A stretch of 64,000 nt of DNA from Mallotus nudiflorus (GCA_947683625.1 CANTUR010000283.1:15013001-15077000), one strand, 5' to 3'; shown: positions 46,255 through 59,782, counted from the first letter of the stretch. The notes: generated by a model from the letters alone, not told the origin. Made by a program: numbers and translations.

Positions 46255-49163
46255 ATGGAGACTCTGAACCCCAGTAAGCTTTCAACACCATATCTCCTTA
46301 AAAGCCAGTTTCCAAATTCACCTCCTTTCATTAACTCCACCATCAAATTCAACCCCAAAATTCACATTCTTTACAACAGGAAAACACTGTCTTTATCCAT
46401 ATCTTGCAAACTAAAAACCTCTAAAGAAGTTCAGAACAAGGACAAGAATGTATCAAGAAAGATTCTTTTATCAAATTCAGCTCCACCTGTGTCAGAAGAG
46501 AGTGGTAATGCTGCTTCTGGCAGCAATTGTGAGGCTCAAGAGAAGGCTCCGAGAGGAAGTGGTGCTGGTGGTGCTCCATTGGGTTTCCTGAAGAGATTGC
46601 CTAGAAGGGTTTTGGCTGTTTTGTCTAATTTGCCTTTGGCTATTGGTGAAATGTTTGCTATTGCTGGGCTTATGGCTTTAGGTATGCTTAAAGATTGGTG
46701 GTTGTATGGTTAATTCTTACTTGGTTTGCATTTGGTTAGTGTAATATGTTTCTTTGATTATCCAAAAGAAAAAGAAAAGATTATAGTTCAATTATAGAAT
46801 TTTAATGTGCTGGTTCATCTGGGAGCAGTAAATTAAAAAAGAATGGCTGTGAAGGCATTAGCATATATGATCACGAGCAGAATGTAGAGAATTGGAATCA
46901 GTGAATTGGTATTATTTCTATGCTTGTACAGGTACTGTAATTGACCAAGGTGAGGCTCCAGAATTCTATTTCCAAAAGTACCCAGAAGAGAATCCTGTTT
47001 TAGGATTCTTTACTTGGAGGTGGATTCTCACTCTTGGATTTGATCACATGTTCTCATCTCCTATTTTCCTGGGACTGTCGGTTCTCCTGGGAGTATCCCT
47101 TATGGCCTGCACTTACACAACACAAATTCCCCTGGTTAAGGTCGCAAAAAGGTCAGAATTTTTACAGCAAAATTTTGTCTCTTAAGTTGGGAACACTGTT
47201 TTCTTTCATTAATGCCGGTATATTTATATGCAGGTGGAATTTTATGCACTCTGCTGAGACTATTCGTAAACAGGAATTCTCGGACACTTTGCCTCGGGCA
47301 TCCATTCAAGACTTGGGTGTTATTCTGATGGGAGCTGGATATGAGGTAGTACTCTTCCTTCTGATGGATCCATCGTTCCATTGTGACAAGATAGATGGTC
47401 TGATTTATATGCTTACATTATATATTATAGGTATTTTTGAAAGGACCATCTCTATATGCCTTCAAGGGTCTGGCTGGTCGTTTTGCCCCTATTGGAGTAC
47501 ATTTAGCAATGCTGTTGATAATGGCGGGGGGAACTCTTAGTGCTACTGGGAGCTTCAGAGGGTCTGTTACTGTTCCACAGGGGTTGAATTTTGTTGTAGG
47601 AGATGTATTGGGTCCAAGTGGGTTTCTCTCCACTCCCACTGAAGCTTTCAATACAGAGGTTCATGTCAACAAGTTCTACATGGAATACTATGATAGTGGA
47701 GAGGTGAATATTTATTGTCATTTGTACTCCTGATCAAATGGTTTATTGATATGTGTTCATTCAAATGTTGCAAGTGAGAGTTCATGTCTCTTAACTATAA
47801 GATTCCTGTATAATGTGTTGTCTATTGCAGTGTGTTCTACTGATATAGATTAGAATTATGAAAAGAAGTTGATACGAGCAACATATTGATGATGTTCTTT
47901 TGTGTTTAATCTCTCTATTCTATTTCCTTGACATTAATGGATGTTTCGTTGCTCTCTACTTTGTTTCACTTTGTAGGTATCGCAATTTTACTCTGACCTT
48001 TCGCTGTATGACATTGATGGAAAGGAGGTCCTGAGGAAAACAATTAGTGTAAACAGTCCTTTACACTATGGTGGGTTCACCGTATACCAGACAGACTGGA
48101 GCTTTTCGGCCCTACAGATACGCAAGAACGATGAAGGACCTTTTAATTTGGCTATGGCACCTCTCAAGATCAACGGAGAAAAGAAACTTTTTGGCACCTT
48201 CTTACCAGTTGGAGATGTTAATTCACCTGATGTCAAGGGAATGTACGTACCTCTTATTAACGTTTGCTTTTTGCTCTTTGCCTTTTACATATCTTGGGGA
48301 TTACCTCCAATATCCTGTAGCCACAAGTGCTCCGACTGATCTGAATTGAGCAGGTGGACCCAATAAGGTGGCAAAGATTTTTCGGAGTCTGTTTTTTAAT
48401 ACATAAGACTTGAACTCAAGACCTTACTTAAAGGAATCCTTGCTTCTTGTTCTTTGTCTCCTTTTAGCTGATACATAGACGTTGTTTTGTAGGGTATTGC
48501 ATGCAGTTGAGACTTGCTTAATGCTCTTTTATATTAAAATATTTGCACTTAAACTCACTTTGCTCTCCCTTTCTGACTTGATTTTCAGATCAATGCTTGC
48601 TCGTGATCTACAGTCCATTGTCCTATATGATCAAGAAGGGAAATTTGTTGGAGTTAGACGACCTAACTCTAAGCTTCCTATTGACATAGATGGAACAAGA
48701 ATAGTTATCGAAGATGCAATTGGAAGCACTGGTCTTGAATTAAAGGTGAACATATAAGAATTTTACCCATAATGCACTCTTACAGAATAATTTACAAGAA
48801 ACTAAAACCTTTTCTTTTTCTCAGACTGACCCTGGGGTGCCAGTTGTTTATGCTGGATTTGGTGCTCTAATGCTCACAACTTGCATCAGTTACTTGTCTC
48901 ATTCTCAGGTAAAAATTTATGGTTTTGGCTTATTATGTTCTCCATAGAACAATGCTGCTAATCGTGGTTGAAGCTCTCATGTTTATTTTTCAATGGTACT
49001 GAAGATATGGGCCTTACAAGATGGAACTTCAGTGATTGTTGGAGGAAAGGCCAACCGAGCAAAGGGTGTATTTGAAGATGAGGTAAATGGTTTGCTCAAT
49101 CATGTTCCTGAGATAGTGGAATCATCATCACTCTCTGTTCAGTCTGATACAAGTAGTGGCTAA
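46255..49163 (+). CDS. CCS1: Cytochrome c biogenesis protein CCS1 (ResB family), chloroplastic
   Basis: CCS1 is the ResB-like subunit of the System II heme-handling complex. With CcsA it delivers heme to apocytochromes c6 and f in the thylakoid lumen. Eight exons (46255-46681, 46932-47151, 47234-47345, 47431-47703, 47977-48242, 48589-48745, 48825-48908, 49005-49163) join in phase to 1698 nt, 565 aa. The first about 90 residues are a Ser/Lys/Asn-rich transit peptide. Membrane segments are seen at about 120-145 (VLSNLPLAIGEMFAIAGLMA), near 190-210 (FLGLSVLLGVSLMACTY), about 275-293 (VHLAMLLIMAGG) and near the C-terminus (VYAGFGALMLTTCISYL), with a large lumenal loop between the last two. His in GVHLAMLL (about 277) corresponds to the histidine reported essential in Chlamydomonas Ccs1. 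The gene looks intact. Confidence 0.95.
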
Positions 49164-50587
49164 ATTTCTTTGAGCATGAACTCAAAAGCACACTTAAAAA
49201 GGGCATTACTTAATACTCAAACTTTGAGGTGATGCACATCCAATTTTTTTTTTTTATACTTCAAGCTTCATAGATGACAACCTGCAGTAGTGCATTCAAT
49301 CTCTCCATCTGAACCGAGTTCACTGAGTTCAGCATTTAGGCTGAACTACAGATCATTGTTCCGAATGTATAGTTATTGGCATTGGTTAGTGCGTATATAC
49401 ATAGTGCAAATTCACCAGTTTTGTAATGATTTGAAGTGGCATAGTTGTTTGAAATACTGTTCAATTCTCAATTGGATTGTATTTTTTACCTACATTGAAT
49501 GTATTATAATTAATTCTGAAAATTAAAATTTTCTTGCCTATACTGAATGTATGATGCTCAATGGTGTAACAATACTTATTTTAGATGGATTCGACCATAA
49601 TCATAGTTTGAACTTTCATTTATACTTTTGGTACAGTTTGACATTCCAAAATCATAGTTTGGAAATTTTCTTTCAAGTAATAAAATATTTTCCTACTTTT
49701 GTTGGGTTGACAATATCTTTGCATTAATGTTCGAGGATTTTACAAATAGTATTTTCATTATTTTTCAATTCTTAGAACAGATTGTTTAGTTTTATTGACT
49801 GATTAGAAAATTACTTAAAAATTATTCAAGTTGAGATTCAATCTAATAAAAAATTAAACAAAAATATTTTCTGTGCTAATTTTTTTAATTTTTATTCAAA
49901 TAATTAGCTAAATGTAGTGTAAATTGGTGATTTCTTATTGATTTATACATAAAATTTAATAATCAGATATTTTATATGTTAATTTTTTTATCTATCCTAT
50001 AAAGGGCTATGTATAAGTCGCAACAATTTAGAATATGAAAATTTTCTCAACCCGATTCAAATGTTGAAGAATTAAAAAAGAATTCTAAACCCAACTTCTA
50101 AAATTTAAATTTCTGATTCTCGGAGCAAGTGGAGATTTCAAAATGGTTAAAGCAAAACCTAAATTCAAAACTTTATATTAATTTTTTAGTTTATATATTA
50201 AAATTAATATTCAATGAATTCATAATAAAGAAATATATATTTTTATATTATATCAAATATATTGTATTTAATAATATCACCTTTTTATGAATTTTAAATT
50301 TTATATTTTATCAATATTCAACATATGAAATTTGAAGACTATAAATATTTATAAATTTAAATTTTATTTTATGATTTAAATGTATATTGAAAATTACCTC
50401 TAAAAATTTAATTAATAACTATTTATTTTATTTAAAACAATTACTATACGATAAGTTAATATTTAACAATATATTGTCTAAACTAAATTATTTAGATATA
50501 ATTAATTATTAAAATTTTACCAAATTTTATTTATTACACATAATTCTACTAGATTATAATCTTATCAAGCATTGATTATAGGTTTTA
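49164..50587. other. CCS1 3' UTR and AT-rich intergenic DNA
   Basis: The first 400 bp probably hold the 3' UTR. The remainder is low-complexity AT-rich DNA without genes. Confidence 0.5.
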
Positions 50588-50589
50588 TA

Positions 50590-50639
<50 letters not shown>
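50588..50639. repeat. (AT)n microsatellite
   Basis: About 25 AT units, followed by ATT-rich sequence. Confidence 0.95.
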
Positions 50640-50644
<5 letters not shown>

Positions 50645-51562
50645 TTATTATTTTTATTATTATTACTCTTTAATTATTATGATTATTACTACTACTATTA
50701 ATTTTCTTATTATTATTTCCTCAATTTTTTTTCAATTTTTTATTTTTTCCATAAATATATTAAATTATTTTAAATATAATTATAAAGTTATTTAAATATA
50801 ATTATAAAATTTAAAAATAATAAAAAATTTTAATACTGAAACCGAAATTCCATTTGGAACTGAAACTGGAACTAGCCAAGATCTGGTGGTCTAGTCTGGT
50901 TCTATAAACCATGGAACCGGTGGTTCCGGAACCGTAGCTAGGACTATATATAGTCGATTTTAATTTTTTAGTTTGATGCAATTTAGAACGGTTTGGTTTA
51001 ATTCTCAGTTTGAAAAATTCATGATTTTTGGCAGAGGTGTGCATAGATCAGGAATTAATTTTTTCTAAGAATTAAAACTATGGATTTAAATAACGGTATC
51101 GTGATCCGTTTCGGTATCGGTAACGGTATCAGACTGAATTAGATCAATTCGGACTGTATTGTTCGGGGCTACCATGAATAATGCAAAATAATAAATAAAA
51201 TACACCATATTATTAAAAAAATGCAAAATAAACTTTTACATCTAATATAATAAGTTAAGAATTACTTAAATAATATATAATTGCACTAAAAAATATACAT
51301 TTGAAAAAAAAAATATAATATAAAAATTATTATTTATTGTAATAAAAAATGAAATAAGAGAGTACTTTAAAGTTTTAATATATATATATAATTATATTAC
51401 ATTAATATGATATTTTTACAAACTTTTTGACAGATACAATAATAATAAAAATTACCATAAAAAAGAGTGGCGTGGAGGATCTTAACTACTAGGTCTAGCA
51501 TTATAATCATCAACATTTTGGTTGTTCATTTGAGATGGGAATAAGTTAAAAAATGAACTCTC
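50640..51562. other. AT-rich DNA with a hAT subterminal-like patch
   Basis: At 50835-51160 there are clustered AACCG/CGGTT motifs (CCATGGAACCGGTGGTTCC, GGTTCCGGAACC, CGGTATCGGTAACGGTATC), as often found near the ends of hAT elements. The patch lies downstream of the hAT pseudogene and may be its 3' subterminal region. I could not fix the terminal inverted repeat. Confidence 0.35.
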
Positions 51563-51870
51563 TTAGTTGAATGTAGTATAATGGCTTTGAAATTCAGGCA
51601 AATTACTTGGAGAATTTTGAGAAGTATTCACCTGTTTCTCAAATTTACTTGGATAACTTTGGTGTTGGTCTTGCTGATTCCAATTTTCAGAGGGCATTCC
51701 ATAATATCATAGAGGATCAAATGGATCCATGTAATGACTGAACCCATAATCTTGATTTGCAGTAGTCGAAATAGAACTACTTTCACCTCCACTGATTTCG
51801 TATCTATATTCATGTTGTCATGGTGCAAAATTGGATGGAATATTTGCAGAATCAGTGAAGTGGGTCAAAT

Positions 51871-53442
51871 TGTAATACCCTAGTCTCTAGGACTTAGTAT
51901 AGAGTAAGTAGGGTGTCGAACATTTAGGAATTTGGAACAACCTTGTATTAACGAGTAGATAATTAGATGGATAGGGAAAGTAAAATCAAAATGATAATAA
52001 GAATTTAAAAACAAATAACTACTCTAATACTAACTATTTTAATTATTACTACAAGTTCTTAACAAAGAATATAAAGGAGAATTACAATGTTAGTCAAATA
52101 AGGATTAAGTAAATATTCTTATATATATTGATTGGAAATTAGTCTAAAGTCTTTAAATGCAATTCTCATTGTTAAGTAAAGGTATTTTCTTATGGTAACT
52201 ACACGCATTCTCATGAACATGTAGAAATAAAAGAAAACCAATAACATATAACACTAATGCTTCTTCCCTTAAAATGAATTCCTTATCTCCAAGTGATATT
52301 CAATACTTAAGTGACTTCAAATATTCTTTCACCAAATTACTTCAACTCTCATTGTAAATAATTTGATTCATAAGTTATATATGGTGATCAAGCATAAATA
52401 ACATAAATTTTCACTAATTGAAATCAAATCACTAAACTAAGTTAGAAATGTATAATCCTTATTCAATCAATCATTGCAATTCCTTCAAAGACTTAGCCAA
52501 TATACATGGTTAATTCAATGAAAAGATAATCAAATACAATATAGAAAAGAAAAAATTGAGTTAATAAAACCCTTTAAATATCTTCTAATATTGCTTGGCC
52601 GAATTGGTCTTCTTTTCTTCTTGGTTGGCTTTATCTTCTAAAAATGAACTCCTAATAAGAAACTAAGTAGTAATTTTCTATTAATCAAAGTAATCTTTTT
52701 TAATCATTCATCTCTCCAGATGAATTCTCCTTTTTACAGGTCATAAATGATGTATATATAGACCTTAGAGGTAGTTACAAGAAATTACAATTGAAAAGGC
52801 ACCCTTTGGCATGAAGGATCACAACCCTATACAAATTTAGTAACTTTAAAGGAATTTTTGTCCACCTAAATGACATTATCTTCAGAAATTCCCTTATAAA
52901 AGTTCTATATCTACGAGTTATCTTTCCAACACAAGTTGAATCACCTCAATTGGATGTTTCTAGAGGAAATTATGACCGAAATACAAAAACTGCACAAAGT
53001 TGGAAAATGATGGCCTTCTTGGACTGACTCAGCACCAAGTCACAAGTTGGCATCGACAGGCTCTGTTACGAGTCGGCACGTAGTGATGACTCAACACAAC
53101 TTAATTCTTTATAAGGCAAACTCTCAGTCACGATTCGATCCACTAGTGACGACTCGACACAAAGGGTCTCTATGACGACTCGATCCACTGATAACGACTC
53201 AGTACGAACTCGAATTGACTTCCCTTTGCTTTCTAAACTTCACATTTTATTCTAATCATTACAAGGTATTTTCCATGAACCAATTAGACCTAAAAACATA
53301 TATAAAACATACAAAAAAACCTAGAAAGCAATTGGAAATAAAAATAACACTTGCATAACTAAAAACACAAAATCATAACTAAAATGAAATAAAAATAACT
53401 ATTAAAATACCCTAAATAAGTATGCATATTTGGATTGTATCA
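51871..53442 (-). mobile_element. LTR-like insertion (TG..CA, 1.57 kb) in the hAT pseudogene
   Basis: The hAT tail reading frame (ending IPSFSNPS) is interrupted exactly here and resumes beyond 51871. Read on the minus strand the insert starts TGATACAATCC and ends GGGTATTACA, as an LTR would. It has no gag or pol, so a solo LTR is the best reading. It contains a GC-richer stretch (52990-53210) in which GACGACTCGA(T/C)(C/A)CACT-like units recur. No clear 5 bp target duplication was seen (flanks CAAAT and ACTAG). Confidence 0.6.
53000..53215. repeat. Degenerate repeat of GACGACTCGA motifs
   Basis: Variants of ACGACTCGATCCACT and GACTCGACACAA occur at least six times in about 200 bp (GGACTGACTCAGCACC, GACGACTCGACACAAAG, GACGACTCGATCCACTG, ACGACTCAGTACGAACTCG). 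The unit spacing is irregular. This region is far less AT-rich than the rest of the insertion. Confidence 0.65.
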
Positions 53443-56329
53443 ACTAGATGGATTAGAAAATGAAGGGATATCATTTGAATAATTAGAATCTTCATAATAT
53501 CTATAGGTTGTTCCAATTGGCCTATAATATCCACCTCCACCACCATCATTATCACTACTACAACCATGACCATCGTCGCCGCCATCATCATCATCATCAC
53601 CACCACCACCACTACCATCACCAGTACCATCATCTTTATCACTTTCACCACCATCGCCTAAAGGAGAATTAACACTATATCTGAATGGAGGAGTCATACC
53701 TAATTCTTGCTTAGTTAAATCAATTATAGGATCTTGTTCACTATCTTCATCATTCAACCAATCCAGATCCTATCCATCAAGTAAAAGAGCTTCTGATTCT
53801 TCCAACCATGGATTTAAAGGGTCAAGCTCATAAAAAATATAATCCAAGTTAACTGGATTAAAAGCTTCCTTTAATTCTTTTTGTGACTTCCGTATTGTAT
53901 TTTGCAATTTTAGCTTCATATTATTGTGTACATAGACTAGATAGTGTAATTTTTTGTACTTCAATCTATTTCTAGTCTTTGTATGAATCAAGCTAAAAGT
54001 GCTCCAATTCCTTTCACAGTTTGTTGCTGATGTTGTTTGACTTAAGACTTTCACAATAATTTTTTGAAGTTCTGGTGTTGACTCTCCAAAATGAATCCAC
54101 TACTCAGCTACATCATCCAACAATATTCAACTAGTTAAATCTTTTGTATTAATTAATTGATATAAATTATAAATGAAGAAAAAAAAATACTTGGGGGCAA
54201 ATTCTTGATTGCTTTTTGAACAAGTGTTTGTCTAAAAGATTGTCCCTTTTCTTGAAAAGTAAACATCTGCACGATAGTAAAAAAATAATGGACATATAAT
54301 ATAATTGTAATTATCAATATATAATGAAAAAGTTATTTCAAATGCAATAATAAATGTTACTTGTAAAAGGGCTTGAATTTGCGCTTCTTCATTTGGTTCA
54401 ATCCTTTTAATAACATTTCAAACTCCTTGCTTAACTTCAGTATCAGATGGAATGTCATACTTATCTCTATATTGATATTGTGGGTTGAAATAATAACCTA
54501 TAACAAGTACATCATTTTACATATTAATACCTTGTAAATAAATTAATAACATGTTCATTAACAATTATAAATAACATACCCGTAACATGCAAATCATGAT
54601 GCAATTGGAAATTCCATCTTTTATCAATAATTAACCAATAATGCTTATGATATCGATAATTTTCTTTAATAGCCATCTTGCATCTGTCCATTGCATCATA
54701 CAAAAATTCCATTGTTGGTTTATCATCCCCATCAACTAGCCTTAATGTCTTTAGAAGAGGCTCTTGAACTTTAAGCAATTCATTTGCATTTTGCCAAAAA
54801 TGTCTTCCTTCACTTGTTGTTGCTAATATAGTTTCCCTAACTTCAATAGCTAGTGGATCTATCATTCTTCCATATCTAGAATTCACCCATATAGGTAAGT
54901 TAAACATATTCCTCAAATTATTGCATTGACAGATAATACTTTCCAACACAATAAAATTGGTAGCAAATCTAGTAATTCCAGGGTGAAACAACTCTTTACC
55001 ATCTATAAATTTCTTCATATAATTTATCATCCAATTATAATTATAAATAAATTGGGTGATTTTATTCCCTTTTGCAATACAGTGACATTCTTAACTTCTC
55101 TTCCCAATATCTTATAAAATGAGATCAATGCAATGAGCACTACAAGCTATCCAATACAGATTCTGATACTTGTTAATGAGCATTTTTCCTGCTGACTTAA
55201 TTGCAGCATCATTATTTGTAACAATTTGTACAACCTTTTCAACTCCAACTTCTTCGACAACTTTGGACATCAACATAAAGTAATAATGTCCATCTTTTTT
55301 CTCAACATCAAATGCATTCACTGACTTATGAAAAATTGTGTCATGATTTGAGTAAATAAGAAAATTAATAATGAAAATTTTTGTTGGGCATGTCCATGCA
55401 TCATATAATATAGACACACCTCTTTCCTTCCAAATCCCTGCAAAAGATGCAATATATTCTTTCATTAATTGATACTCCCTTGGCAACCATACCTCTATAA
55501 GCTTATAAGCTGTTGGAGGTGGAATGTTCGGTCCAACTTCTGAAGCAACTCTAAGTAAAGGTTGTGTCCAAGGTGATTCGGCTACTACAAATGGTAGTCT
55601 ATTGTGAACCATAAATTGACCAAAGGCATTCATCAAATTTTCTTGAACCAAGGAGATTTTAATTTGGTTTGCTTCTTTATTTCCCTTTCAATCTCTAAAT
55701 CCACTTCAATAGCTCGCAATCTTTCAACTGGGGAGGAGCAAATCTAGAAGATTATGAATTGTTGCCTTTTCAATTTTCTGTATCCTGAGTGTTTCTAACA
55801 CTGAAAGAGCGACCCATCATTCACTTTCTTTGTTAACTATCGCTGGATCCACTTGCATCATAGTGAACACTTGGAGTCCTTTTATATGAATCAACTTCAA
55901 TTTGTCAAAGGCTTTGTTGCCTAGCATATTGCATTATTGCATCTTCCTCCTCTTCATCATCACTGCCGTTATATTGTCCACTTGCATGCATTTGTACAAT
56001 TTCTTCCTCAAGTTAATGTTTAGCAACATTTTTTTTTATTTTTGCTTGGTTTGCCACTCTAAAATAAGTTTTTTCATATCATCTCTCATAACACATGGCA
56101 CTTTTGGACATGCTACAACGTCACCTTCAATTCCTGCTAAATTTGCTTAAATCTTGTTATTCCACTAGTAACCACACGTCCACAAAAATTACAAGTCATT
56201 TTAGATCTATTATTATTAATAGGCATAGCAAATTTTCATCCAATATCATCACTGGACTTGCCATCTTTTCCTTTCTTTCCTATTAATAAATCTACATACA
56301 GAAAAAAATAAAAAAAATTCAGTGTCAAG

Positions 56330-56653
56330 TCAATATAATATATATATATATAGACACACACACACACACAAATGTAAGTATATACACAAATTTAATTATA
56401 TAACTAAACAAACATAATTATAAAACTTATGTAATTACAAATATAAATACACATTATATATATATACACACACTCTCTCTCTCTCACACACACAAATTTA
56501 ATTATATAACTAAACAAATATAATTATAAAACTTATATAATTACAAATATAAATACAAATTATACACACACACACAACTTTAATTATATAACTAAACAAA
56601 CATAATAATAAATCTAAACATGTTATTTACAAATATAAATATATAGTGTATCA

Positions 56654-56693
<40 letters not shown>

Positions 56694-56778
56694 ATAGACA
56701 CACACACAAATGTAAGTATATACAAAAATTTAATTATATAACTATATATATATAATTATAAAACTTATGTAATTACAA

Positions 56779-56809
<31 letters not shown>

Positions 56810-57050
56810 CACACACACAAAAAAGTAATTATATATAGAAAAATTTAATATATATACACAAATTTAATTATATAACTAAACAAATATAATTATAAAAGTT
56901 ATGTAATTACAAATATAAATATACAGTGTATCTATACACACACACACAAATGTAATTACATACATAAACAAATTTAACTATATAACTAAAAACATAATTA
57001 TAAAAGTTATGTAATTACAAATATATATATATATATATACACATATATAC
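56330..57050. repeat. Six-unit tandem array with dinucleotide expansions
   Basis: The core TTAATTATATAACTAAACAA, then ATAATTATAAAACTTATGTA, then ATTACAAATATAAATA recurs from about 56389, 56488, 56579, 56730, 56866 and 56975. The units (about 90-150 bp) differ mainly in the length of the CA, TG, TA and CT runs between cores. It lies just upstream (5') of the hAT pseudogene. Confidence 0.85.
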
Positions 57051-57054
57051 CTCA

Positions 57055-57440
57055 TAGCACTGATGACGTCTCTATGATATCAAGAAAACAATTTTTCTTG
57101 TGTTGGATGTAAATTTATTTGTTAAAGTATTGACTTAAAACTCAAAGAATCGATGCATTTATAGATGTATTTTGCATTGTTTTAGACTGTGTAGTGCTAT
57201 ACAGGTTGGAATGGAACATTATCGTGGAACATTATTGTGGAGCAGAGATTTTCTATAAGTTTGTAAAAATATTTAGTTTTTCCTATCTCTGCAGACAGTG
57301 TGTCAATTATTTGCTTTATCTCTACAACTGTATTCAATTATTTGCTTTTTCCTATTGGTTTTTTATTTTATAGTCGGTGACTATTAGGAGCAAATAATTG
57401 TCTACTTTGTATACTTTTATCAGTGATAATTTACTTTTTA
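57055..57440. other. Intergenic DNA, no gene seen
   Basis: Moderately AT-rich DNA without ORFs. It may include the 5' flank of the hAT element. Confidence 0.5.
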
Positions 57441-57449
57441 ATGATATGT

Positions 57450-57466
57450 TATGTGACAATTTACAA

Positions 57467-57504
<38 letters not shown>

Positions 57505-57586
57505 TAAAATTAAAATAATCATAATAGTGTTAAAATTAAAAAAACAAACAAATCGTAATATAATTATAATTATGATGTTATTTTTA

Positions 57587-57656
<70 letters not shown>

Positions 57657-58135
57657 CAAAATAAACAAATAAAAAATATAAAAAAGTTTGCTATATAGAC
57701 GTACTAATATTACCAATATTGCTATTACTAAACAAAGAGAAAAAGTTTGCTATTACCAATATTACTATTCATAAGAAAAAAAATTTGTGTTCAATTTTTT
57801 TTCCTTTTAGCCATTTTATCATAAGAGCGACATAAATATGTCTATCTATTTTATTTGTTTCGGTTTAATGTGTTACTCAAAATTTTACGTGATTGTTCAT
57901 ATTACTGCATGTTATTTTTTATATTGCAAAATTACTGTTCATATAATTAGATTTTTGTAGTTATAATTTGTTTATTTTTGAACCACTTTATCCTAATGAG
58001 AGTATTTCTGTATATTTTATTGGTTAAAATTTAGTATATTAGTAAAATTTTAAGTAAATTTTAATTGCATTTACATATTTTTAGATATTTTATTATTATT
58101 TTTACTATTTCATTTAAGTTCAAGCCCATTCAAAT
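57450..58135 (+). repeat. AT-rich dispersed repeat, copy 3 of 3
   Basis: It matches 2495-3165 block by block: AATAATCATAATAGTGTTAA, an expanded trinucleotide tract, TACTATTCATAAGAAAAAAA, TCAAAATTTTACGTGATT, then GTATTTCTGTATATTTTATT, then ATTTTTACTATTTCATTTAA. The strand is the same. The tract at 57470-57650 is (ATA)n turning into (ATT)n. Confidence 0.7.
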
Positions 58136-59782
58136 AAAAATTTCATTAATAAATTTTGTTTATTTTTTTGTTTTGATTTTAATAATACTAATAATGATTA
58201 TTATATTAATATTAAAAATAACATTATAATTAAAATAATATTATATTAAAATATTTTAATTGGTATAGTTATCTTTTAATTAAAAAAATTACGTCAATAT
58301 TTTAATTGACTTATGGAATATTTTATTGAAAAATATTGACCGTTAAATTTTTATTATATTAATGTTGTAATCATAATAATAATAATTATTAAATATCATC
58401 TTCATTAATTATAATTTTATTAACTTATATAATTATTAAATTTATTAATTAAATTTATCATTTTATTATTTCATAATTGTATATTGTTTATAAATAGATA
58501 TAATATTTCGTTTATTAATATTATAAAATATATATTTTTTAACTAATAGATATTATAATTACCAACACACTTAATTATTTTAATATATAAAAATATATAT
58601 TGGATTAACTATATTTACTCCAATTATTAGCATGAAAATTTCTTCTTTGATAAAATAATAACAATAATAATAATTTCTTCTTGGATTAGGCCTGCAGTAA
58701 GTTTATTTTCTGGTCCAAGCTTCTTCTTCTTCTTCTCCAGGAGCTGCTGCTTCTTCTTCAACATGTTGCGTCTTCTTCAATTCTTGGTCAATGTCGCCGA
58801 TTCATCTTCACCGATCCGACAAATAATGCCATTATGATCGATTTGATGAATGTCACGATCGGCTCATTCTCGAAATCTATTAAGGAAAATTTAACCAAAT
58901 CGATATGTAAAATTCTATATTTGCACCTTAATTTTTCAGTACAAAATGATTGATACACATAGTATCAGCCGTTTTTTAATATACTAATTAAAACTGAACC
59001 GAAAACGAAAAATTAAGCGATAGATTTGGTTTTCGAAAAACCAATTAGATGATAATACATAGAAAAAGAAATAAAAATATTAAAGTTCCCAGTAATTTGG
59101 TGGTCACATGCTTCCAAGGTTTATAGAATCCTCAGGCCAAGTCTCAACTATTGCGAATTTCTGCTTGGATTCAAAACTACGACATTAGATGAAGAAGATA
59201 CGTGCTCGCCACTTAGCTATATTTAATATATTTTTAGTCGGATTCAGTTCTGTCTGAAAATATGTGAAAGATGAAAATGAAAACCAGACCAAACTCATTA
59301 CTCAATTCGTTCTGAAAAGCTTTTGTTCAATTTTTCAGAATAGTTCACCCATCTAATAAAATATTTAGTTTTGAAAATTTTTTGTTCAATTTTTCGAAAT
59401 AGTTTAGATTCTTCAAGATTCTGTATAGTCCTAATCCTGTTAAATTCAATTACATCAATGGGTCAGACTACTTGAATCATGAACCGACTTTAATCTCTAG
59501 TTCGGTTTTACAAACACGTCCATCATTATATATATTTTTTTAAACAATTAAAAGGTTAATAAAAGATTAAACTTATAATTTTATTTTATAATATTTATCA
59601 CCTAAATCGCTAAACTATAAAAGCGGGATATTTATTTATCATTATATTTTGCGAGTATACCTCTACATAAAATTAATTTTATGATCTAACCTTTTTAATA
59701 TACTACCTACCAAAATATCTAATGTGTTTCGAATCTTCACCCAAATAATCAATGCAGTTATCTTATTTTGTATATATATAAA
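58136..59782. other. Intergenic DNA with a short GC-richer island
   Basis: 58690-58870 holds CTTCTTCTTC-rich and CGCCGATTC-type sequence, like a scrap of a 5' leader or gene fragment, but no frame survives. 58960-59520 has GAACCGAAAACG and CTAGTTCGGTTTTAC motifs that may be hAT subterminal sequence. No gene is called. Confidence 0.4.

Larger units (their letters stand above)
51563..56198 (-). pseudogene. Broken hAT transposase gene (BED finger, DUF659, hATC), split by an insertion
   Basis: Minus-strand pieces lie in family order. MTCNFCGRVVTSGITRFKQ (BED zinc finger, from 56198) is followed by a frameshift and LAGIEGDVVACPKVP. A DUF659-type core at 55651-55112 has GVSILYDAWTC, VTNNDAAIKSAGKML and ACSAHCIDLIL. 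The block at 55030-54560 has KFIDGKELFHPGITRFATNF and FYDAMDRC-like residues. The hATC dimerisation block at 54054-53770 has SQTTSATNCERNWSTFS and LVYVHNNMKLK. An Asp/Gly-rich tail (53757-53443) is followed beyond the insertion 51871-53442 by a Tyr/Ser/Gln-rich end (51563-51870) with two in-frame stops. Frames change several times, so no functional transposase can be made. In an intact element this protein would excise and reinsert DNA with 8 bp target duplications. Confidence 0.88.

Noticed and set aside
53412..53654. Met/Val-rich 80-codon minus-strand frame
   Set aside because: It is a shifted reading of the Asp/Gly-rich tail of the hAT transposase.
56330..57050. Could the regularly spaced units be a CRISPR array?
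   Set aside because: The units are AT-rich tandem repeats with expanding dinucleotides, lack unique spacers, and the genome is eukaryotic.
58690..58870. GC-richer CTTCTTC/CGCCG patch as a gene exon
   Set aside because: No frame of useful length, no donor or acceptor in phase with another exon. At most a decayed fragment.
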